Shown piece by piece: positions 59,252 to 64,000 of a stretch of 64,000 nucleotides of DNA. The stretch lies in assembly GCF_029870285.1 (NCBI RefSeq), contig NZ_JACSYA010000010.1:62001-126000 (forward strand), read 5' to 3'. The notes under the pieces are model-generated. The model was not told the origin of the DNA. It saw only the letters and a program-made list of their open reading frames with translations, and ran no database searches. Numbering within the stretch: position 1 is the stretch's first letter; each line of letters starts with the position of its first letter. Source of the stretch: Delftia sp. PS-11. Lineage in GTDB: Bacteria; Pseudomonadota; Gammaproteobacteria; Burkholderiales; Burkholderiaceae_C. A program made the translations under genes and the position numbers.

Positions 59252-61993
59252 ATGGCAGACAAGGCCATGACTGTTCCCACGGCAGCCTATTCCCGCTTTC
59301 ATCAGCGCCTGCACCGCCGCTATGCCGGCGAGATGGCCCTGCTGCCGCCCGGCCCGCCGGACCGCGCCCGCATGGAGCAGGCGCTTGCCGCACTGCAACA
59401 AAAAGGCCTGGACCTGTCGGCCAGCCTGCGCGTGCTGCGCCAGCTGGTCATGGAGCGCGCCATGGTGCTCGACTGCGAGCAGCAGGCGCCGCTGGATGTG
59501 GTCACGCGCGCCGTGACCGAGCTGGCCGAACTGACGCTGGAGCGCGCCTGCATCCAGGTGCGCGCCGAACTGGACGCGCGCCACGGCGCCCCCCAGGGCC
59601 CCGACGGCCAGCCGGTGCAGCTATGGATCATCGGCATGGGCAAGCTGGGTGCGCGCGAGCTCAATGTCTCCAGCGACATCGACCTCATCTACGTCTATGA
59701 GCAGGACGGCGAAACCGCCGGCCAGCCCGATGGCCGAGGCGTCATCTCCAACCACGAATACTTCGGGCGGGCCGTCAAGGGCATCTATGCCCTGATCGGC
59801 GACACCACCGAGCACGGCTTCGTGTTCCGCGTGGACCTGGCACTGCGCCCCAACGGCAACTCGGGCCCCGCTGCCGTGTCGCTGGCCTCACTGGAAGAGT
59901 ACCTGCAGACCCATGGCCGCGAGTGGGAACGCTTCGCCTGGCTCAAAAGCCGCGTCGTGGCCCCCATGGACTGCGTGCGCACACCCCAGGTCCAGGCGCT
60001 GCGGGCCGTGGTCCTGCCCTTCGTGTTCCGCCGCTACCTCGACTATGCGGTTTTCGATGCGCTGCGCTCGCTGCACCGCCAGATCCGGGAGCATGCCGCC
60101 CGGCGCAGCGCAGGCCATCCGGGCCGCGCCAACGACGTCAAGCTCTCGCGCGGCGGCATCCGCGAGATCGAATTCACCGTGCAGCTGCTGCAGGTGGTGC
60201 GCGGGGGGCAGTTCCCCGAGCTGCGCTGCCGCCCCACGCTGGAGGCCCTGGGCCGCTTGGCGCGCGCTGGCCTCATGCGCGCGGAAGTCGCCGATGCCCT
60301 GGCGCAGGCCTATGTCTTCCTGCGCCGCGTCGAACACCGCATCCAATACCTGGACGACCAGCAGACCCATGTGCTGCCCACGCGCGACGACGACCTGGAC
60401 TGGATCGCACGCACCATGGGCTTTGCCGACGCGCGCGCCTTCCTGCACCAGCTCGACGCCCACCGCGAAAAGGTGGCCGAGGAATTCGACACCCTGCTCG
60501 GCGGCTCGGAGCCACCGGCATGCGGCACGGGCCGCTGCAGCGGCACGGCAGCGCCCGGCCAGGGCATGCCACCGCGCGAGATCGAAGGCCTGATGGAGCA
60601 ACTGCCCCAGGCCCTGGCCGCGCATGTGGCCGACTGGCGCGGCAACGCCCGCATCCTGGGCCTGCGCGACGAGGCGCGCGCACGGCTGTTCCGCCTGGTG
60701 CAGCGCACGGCCCAGTGGGTGACAGAACGCAGCGTGCCCGAAGACGCCGCGCTGCGCTTTCTGAACTGGCTGGAGCCGCTGCTGCGCCGCGAAAGCTATC
60801 TGGCGCTGCTGCTGGAGCGCCCCTCCGTGCACGAGCGGCTGCTGCACCTGCTGGGCGCAGCGCGCTGGCCGGCCCGCTACCTGCAGCAGCACCCGGGCGT
60901 GATCGACGAGCTGGCCAACGACGCCATGCTGGGCGAACGCTTCTCGGCCATGGACTTCGAGCACGAGCTGGCGCTGCGCCTTGCGGCGCTGCAGGCCACG
61001 GGCGAAGACGATGACGAGACCCTGCTCAACCTGCTGCGCCGCGCGCACCACGCCGAAGTCTTCCGCACCCTGGCGCGCGACATCGAAGGGCGCATCACGG
61101 TCGAGCAGGTGGCCGACGACCTCAGCGCGCTGGCCGACAGCGTGCTGGGCGTGACGGCGCGCTGGTGCTGGAGCCGGCTCAAGAACCGCCACCGCGAGTC
61201 GCCGCAGTTCGCCATCATCGGCTACGGCAAGCTCGGCGGCAAGGAGCTGGGCTATGGCAGCGACCTGGACATCGTCTTCGTCTTCGACGACGAGGACGAT
61301 CGCGCGCCAGAAGTCTATTCAGCCTTCGTGCGCAAGCTCATCAACTGGCTCGGGGTCAAGACCAGCGAAGGCGACCTGTTCGAGATCGACACTGCGCTGC
61401 GGCCCAATGGCAACTCAGGCCTGCTCGTGACTAGCTTCGCCTCGTATGCCAACTACCAGCAGCAGCGCGGCAGCAATACCGCCTGGACCTGGGAGCACCA
61501 GGCCATGACGCGCGCGCGCTTCGTGCTCGGCAGCGACGACCTGCAGGCGCGCTTCGACGCCGTGCGCGATGCCGTGATCACGGCGCCGCGCGATAACGCA
61601 TCGCTGCGCGACGAAATAGTGGCCATGCGCGAGCGCGTTCGCAGCGCCCATCCCGTGCGTGGCGGCCTGTTCGACGTCAAGCACAGCGCAGGCGGCATGG
61701 TGGATGTGGAGTTCGCCGTGCAATACCTCGTGCTGTCGCAGTCGGGCACCCACCCCGAACTGACGGCCAACGTGGGCAACATCGCGCTGCTGCTGCGTGC
61801 CGAAGAGGCTGGCCTGCTGCCAGCCGGCGTGGGCCGCAAGGCGGCCAGCGCCTACCGTGAGCTGCGCCGCCTGCAGCACGTGGCGCGCCTGGATGAGCGC
61901 TCGGCGCAACTCGATCCTGCAGAGGCAGAACCCCTGAGCGAAGCCGTGCTCACACTGTGGCAGGCCGTCTTCCAGGGCGTGCCACCCGGCTGA
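59252..61993 (+). CDS. glnE: Bifunctional glutamine synthetase adenylyltransferase/adenylyl-removing enzyme
   Basis: GlnE, about 913 residues, adds and removes AMP on glutamine synthetase under PII control. Two nucleotidyltransferase domains are visible with the GSxxDxD-type core: GMGKLGARELNVSSDIDLIYVYE (removing half) and GYGKLGGKELGYGSDLDIVFVFDDE (adding half), each followed by a helical domain (SRGGIREIEFTVQLLQ and AGGMVDVEFAVQYLV). ATG 59252 has GAG upstream; ATGs at 59231 and 59267 are possible. Divergent from the YhdP gene. No close T-tract terminator follows the stop. Confidence 0.96.
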   Translation: MADKAMTVPTAAYSRFHQRLHRRYAGEMALLPPGPPDRARMEQALAALQQKGLDLSASLRVLRQLVMERAMVLDCEQQAPLDVVTRAVTELAELTLERACIQVRAELDARHGAPQGPDGQPVQLWIIGMGKLGARELNVSSDIDLIYVYEQDGETAGQPDGRGVISNHEYFGRAVKGIYALIGDTTEHGFVFRVDLALRPNGNSGPAAVSLASLEEYLQTHGREWERFAWLKSRVVAPMDCVRTPQVQALRAVVLPFVFRRYLDYAVFDALRSLHRQIREHAARRSAGHPGRANDVKLSRGGIREIEFTVQLLQVVRGGQFPELRCRPTLEALGRLARAGLMRAEVADALAQAYVFLRRVEHRIQYLDDQQTHVLPTRDDDLDWIARTMGFADARAFLHQLDAHREKVAEEFDTLLGGSEPPACGTGRCSGTAAPGQGMPPREIEGLMEQLPQALAAHVADWRGNARILGLRDEARARLFRLVQRTAQWVTERSVPEDAALRFLNWLEPLLRRESYLALLLERPSVHERLLHLLGAARWPARYLQQHPGVIDELANDAMLGERFSAMDFEHELALRLAALQATGEDDDETLLNLLRRAHHAEVFRTLARDIEGRITVEQVADDLSALADSVLGVTARWCWSRLKNRHRESPQFAIIGYGKLGGKELGYGSDLDIVFVFDDEDDRAPEVYSAFVRKLINWLGVKTSEGDLFEIDTALRPNGNSGLLVTSFASYANYQQQRGSNTAWTWEHQAMTRARFVLGSDDLQARFDAVRDAVITAPRDNASLRDEIVAMRERVRSAHPVRGGLFDVKHSAGGMVDVEFAVQYLVLSQSGTHPELTANVGNIALLLRAEEAGLLPAGVGRKAASAYRELRRLQHVARLDERSAQLDPAEAEPLSEAVLTLWQAVFQGVPPG

Positions 61994-62003
61994 GTGCAGG
62001 CGG

Positions 62004-62041
62004 GACACAAGGCTTTTACGGGTAGGACAAGGCCTTGTGTC
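62004..62041 (+). repeat. 10-bp inverted repeat after glnE
   Basis: GACACAAGGC (62004-62013) pairs perfectly with GCCTTGTGTC (62032-62041) around an 18-nt loop. It starts 11 bp past the glnE stop. No T-tract follows, so it is a stabilising hairpin or a protein-binding site rather than an intrinsic terminator. Confidence 0.6.
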
Positions 62042-62117
62042 AGCATTGATGGAAACCGGCCTACAGTAAAAACACACCCGCCTAAAAAATGTTACATATT
62101 TATAGGCGCCAGGCCCT

Positions 62118-62287
62118 GGAACTTCTGTAAAAGTACCCCATCTACCAAGCAAGTTCCTGACGGGAGGCAGTTACAGAACCGAATTTCACGTTGCGAAGCC
62201 TCTGGGGCCACAGCAAGGCTGTTCCGCCCGAAGCGCTTCTCCTCCCTCCCTCTCTTTATTCGTTTCGGGACGCTTCGCAACTTTTTT
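62118..62287 (+). ncRNA. Candidate structured RNA with CU-rich (anti-Shine-Dalgarno-like) loop
   Basis: The 3' part, 62190-62287, folds by perfect complements: an outer 10-bp stem (GTTGCGAAGC 62190-62199 with GCTTCGCAAC 62272-62281) followed by six T; inside it a 5-bp hairpin ACAGC-AAG-GCTGT (62210-62222) and a 9-bp stem (CCCGAAGCG 62227-62235 with CGTTTCGGG 62261-62269, one G-U). The second stem presents a 25-nt pyrimidine loop containing CTCCTCCC, complementary to ribosome-binding sites. Upstream, GGAACTT/AAGTTCC and TTCTGTAA/TTACAGAA repeats occur at 62118-62178. It could be a small RNA, or the leader (attenuator) of the MFS gene, or an elaborate glnE terminator. No convincing promoter was found. 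Confidence 0.45.
62190..62287 (+). terminator. Branched hairpin with T-tract
   Basis: The 10-bp outer stem ends directly in TTTTTT (62282-62287), so the structure described for the candidate RNA would also terminate transcription coming from glnE or from an internal promoter. The loop between the stem arms is unusually large (72 nt) but is itself folded. Confidence 0.6.
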
Positions 62288-62295
62288 ATGCCAGC

Positions 62296-62326
62296 AAAAA
62301 GGCCACCCTCGCCGGTGGCCTTTTTT
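62296..62326. terminator. Intrinsic terminator, bidirectional
   Basis: AAAAAGGCCACC / GGTGGCCTTTTT, a 12-bp stem with a CTCGCC loop and six T. It follows the previous T-tract by 8 bp, so two terminators stand in tandem before the MFS gene. Confidence 0.88.
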
Positions 62327-62508
62327 GCGCCCGCAGCCGCTGTGCCGGACACGGACCATGGCCCGATAGGCCGACCGTTCACACCGGACAGGGACGATGG
62401 GCGAAAATGGCGGGATTGCTTGCCCCCACAGTGCACCCCGTGCCCGACTACCCCACCACTGCCTCCGGCGCGTCCACGCCAGCCGACACCCCGCCAGCCC
62501 CCGGACGC

Positions 62509-63684
62509 ATGAATGCCCATGAACGCCGCGCCAGCACCAGCCTGGCGCTGATTTTTGCATTGCGCATGCTGGGCCTGTTCCTGGTGCTGCCGGTCTTCGC
62601 GCTGGAGGCGCGCAAGTACCCGGGCGGCGACGACCCGGCGCTGATCGGCCTGGCCATGGGCCTGTACGGGCTGACCCAGGCCGTCTTCCAGCTGCCCCTG
62701 GGCCTGGCATCGGACCGCTTTGGCCGCAAGCGCGTCATCATCGCCGGCCTGCTGGTGTTCGCCGCAGGCAGCCTGCTGGCCGCCACGGCCGACTCGCTGA
62801 TGGGCCTGATGTGGGGGCGCGGCCTGCAGGGCGCCGGCGCGGTGTCTGCCGCCGTGACCGCACTGCTGGCCGACCTGACCCGCGACAGCGTGCGCACCAA
62901 GGCGATGGCCCTGGTCGGCGGCAGCATCGGCCTGATGTTCGCCCTGGCCCTGGTGCTCAGCCCCTTGCTCGCGGCATGGGGCGGTCTGCCCGGCATCTTC
63001 GGCCTGACCTGCGCACTCGCGCTGGCAGGCATTGCCGCCGTACTGTGGGCTGTGCCGCCCGAGCCTGCACGCCAGGCCGGCCAGCCGCGCGGGCGCATGG
63101 CCGATCTGTGGCGCCATGGCGACCTGCTGCGCCTGAACGCAGGCGTCTTCGTGCTGCACACGGTGCAGATGGCCATGTGGGTGGCCGTTCCCGCCATGCT
63201 GGTGCAGGCCGGCCTGGACAAGCCGGACCACTGGCATGTCTATCTGCCGGCCGTGGTGCTGTCCTTTGCCGCCATGGGCGGCCTGTTCGCTATGGAACGG
63301 CGCGGCCGGCTGCGCGCAGCGCTGCTGGGCGCCATTGCCATGGTTGCTGCCGTGCAGGCCGGCCTGGGCCTGCTGGCGGCCAGTGGCGGCCAGCCCGCGC
63401 TGTGGGCCATGGCCGTGCTGATGTTCATCTTCTTTTGCGGCTTCAACGCGCTGGAAGCCACCCAGCCCAGCCTGGTCTCGCGCATGGCGCCGCCCCAGCT
63501 GCGCGGCGCGGCGCTGGGCGCCTACAACACGCTGCAGTCGCTGGGCCTGTTCGCAGGCGGCGCGCTCGGCGGTGCCGTGGCCAAATGGGCCGGCACGCCC
63601 GCACTGTTTGCGCTGACGGGCCTGCTGGCCCTGTGCTGGCTGGCCTTGACCTGGCCGCTGCGGCCCGTAGGCCGCCACGGCTGA
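62509..63684 (+). CDS. MFS transporter (drug-resistance type)
   Basis: 391 residues with twelve membrane helices. Motif A between helices 2 and 3 is complete ([17 protein letters not shown]), and [18 protein letters not shown] is the helix 4-5 region of drug:proton antiporters of the Bcr/CflA/YfcJ-like type. ATG 62509 gives [21 protein letters not shown]; an in-frame ATG at 62407 would add 34 non-helical residues. It precedes ssb by 152 bp on the same strand, a pairing common in Burkholderiales. Substrate unknown. Confidence 0.92.
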   Translation: MNAHERRASTSLALIFALRMLGLFLVLPVFALEARKYPGGDDPALIGLAMGLYGLTQAVFQLPLGLASDRFGRKRVIIAGLLVFAAGSLLAATADSLMGLMWGRGLQGAGAVSAAVTALLADLTRDSVRTKAMALVGGSIGLMFALALVLSPLLAAWGGLPGIFGLTCALALAGIAAVLWAVPPEPARQAGQPRGRMADLWRHGDLLRLNAGVFVLHTVQMAMWVAVPAMLVQAGLDKPDHWHVYLPAVVLSFAAMGGLFAMERRGRLRAALLGAIAMVAAVQAGLGLLAASGGQPALWAMAVLMFIFFCGFNALEATQPSLVSRMAPPQLRGAALGAYNTLQSLGLFAGGALGGAVAKWAGTPALFALTGLLALCWLALTWPLRPVGRHG

Positions 63685-63700
63685 GCCTGCCGGCATTGCA

Positions 63701-63719
63701 GCGCCTGTTTTGCAGGCGC
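63701..63719 (+). repeat. Hairpin after the MFS gene
   Basis: GCGCCTG / CAGGCGC, 7-bp stem with a TTTTG loop, 16 bp past the MFS stop. It lacks a T-tract; it may protect the transcript end or weaken read-through into ssb. Confidence 0.5.
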
Positions 63720-63776
63720 AGCATCGATATCCGCCCCCATGCCCATCCGTGCCCGCTTGCGGCACAATGGCGCGTC

Positions 63777-63810
63777 TGGCCCGGGATCCCTCCTTTTTAT
63801 GCCCGGGCCA
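63777..63810 (+). repeat. 9-bp inverted repeat in the ssb leader
   Basis: TGGCCCGGG (63777-63785) and CCCGGGCCA (63802-63810) are perfect complements separated by 16 nt that include TTTTT. The pair lies 26 bp upstream of the ssb start codon, in or near its promoter, so it may be an operator or a leader hairpin. Confidence 0.5.
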
Positions 63811-63836
63811 TCCATCCGAGTAAAGGTTTTTCACAC

Positions 63837-64000
63837 ATGGCATCCGTCAACAAAGTCATCATCGTCGGCAACCTGGGTCGCGACCCTGAAATGCGCACCT
63901 TCCCCAGCGGCGACCAGGTGGCCAACGTGACCATCGCCACCACCGACCGCTGGCGCGACAAGAACACCGGCGAGAACAAGGAAGCCACCGAGTGGCACCG
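63837..64000 (+). CDS. ssb: Single-stranded DNA-binding protein (cut by window edge)
   Basis: The first 54 residues of [23 protein letters not shown] followed by the OB-fold strands [19 protein letters not shown], a lysine/asparagine loop and ATEWH. This is the universal SSB N-terminus, including the [15 protein letters not shown] strand. The rest, with the acidic C-terminal tail that recruits repair partners, is outside the window. The ribosome-binding site is weak (TAAAGG about 10 nt before ATG). Confidence 0.97.
   Translation, partial: MASVNKVIIVGNLGRDPEMRTFPSGDQVANVTIATTDRWRDKNTGENKEATEWH

Larger units (their letters stand above)
61994..62508. other. Structured intergenic region between glnE and an MFS gene
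   Basis: 515 bp without a supported protein gene. It holds inverted repeats GACACAAGGC / GCCTTGTGTC (62004-62041) and CGCCTA / TAGGCG around an AT-rich stretch (62079-62108), crossing repeats at 62118-62178, a branched structure with T-tract at 62190-62287, and a second terminator at 62296-62326. See the separate entries. The last 180 bp hold the MFS promoter or leader. Confidence 0.7.

Noticed and set aside
62110..62290. 6S RNA, tmRNA or SRP RNA as an explanation for the structured region
   Set aside because: The rod-shaped 6S bubble, the tmRNA reading frame and the SRP tetraloop were all looked for and are missing.

Overview
The window is a high-GC, gene-dense stretch of bacterial chromosome. 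RecA, PurB, UvrA, Pgk, GlnE and SecDF proteins, the recA-recX and sucCD-terC groupings, a sigma54-driven type IV pilin and a type 2 ArgC all point to a betaproteobacterium of the Burkholderiales, most likely Comamonadaceae (Comamonas/Delftia-like). This placement rests on family recognition, not on a database search. I see no rRNA, tRNA, insertion sequence, prophage or CRISPR array. Apart from the two genes cut by the window edges, all genes look intact.

Layout. 1-2.7 kb: an OmpR-type regulator (cut), a MarR regulator, recA-recX. 2.8-7.1 kb: argC, sucCD, a TerC-family membrane protein. 7.3-12.1 kb: PP2C phosphatase, FHA protein, the pilA pilin with a sigma54 promoter, then (opposite strand) a SPINDLY/GT41 glycosyltransferase and an AT-rich 98-residue protein. 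12.2-18.8 kb: moaC, a BepA-like M48 protease, small membrane proteins, a second TerC protein, a DUF3717-DUF1289 protein, a GNAT-like protein, yaeQ. 18.9-24.1 kb: purB, a GST, uvrA. 24.1-29.4 kb: LysR/Bug-receptor/AstE-AspA-like deacylase cluster, pyrF, pgk. 29.6-35.4 kb: def-lipoprotein-fmt-azlC-azlD, divergent from LysM-dprA. 35.4-41.2 kb: DUF1631 protein and yajC-secD-secF. 41.5-47.6 kb: fused indolepyruvate oxidoreductase with divergent Lrp/AsnC regulator, MFS exporter. 48-51.4 kb: mltA, a possible 50-residue membrane protein, OmpA-like lipoprotein, a PLP amino acid deaminase/aldolase. 51.5-59.1 kb: an overlapping operon YhdP - nitrilase - sensor kinase - response regulator. 59.3-64 kb: glnE, a structured intergenic region, an MFS transporter and ssb (cut).

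Most of this is core housekeeping: SOS repair (recA, recX, uvrA, ssb, dprA), TCA cycle, purine, pyrimidine and arginine synthesis, protein maturation and export, nitrogen control. The parts most worth a second look are: a structured region at 62.1-62.33 kb with a CU-rich loop that resembles an anti-Shine-Dalgarno small RNA; a roughly 100-nt dispersed repeat that starts at or just after three stop codons, always in the same orientation relative to the gene; a GT41 glycosyltransferase with an AT-rich partner gene beside pilA, suggesting pilin O-glycosylation; and a small single-helix ORF with a strong ribosome-binding site whose start codon overlaps that of mltA.
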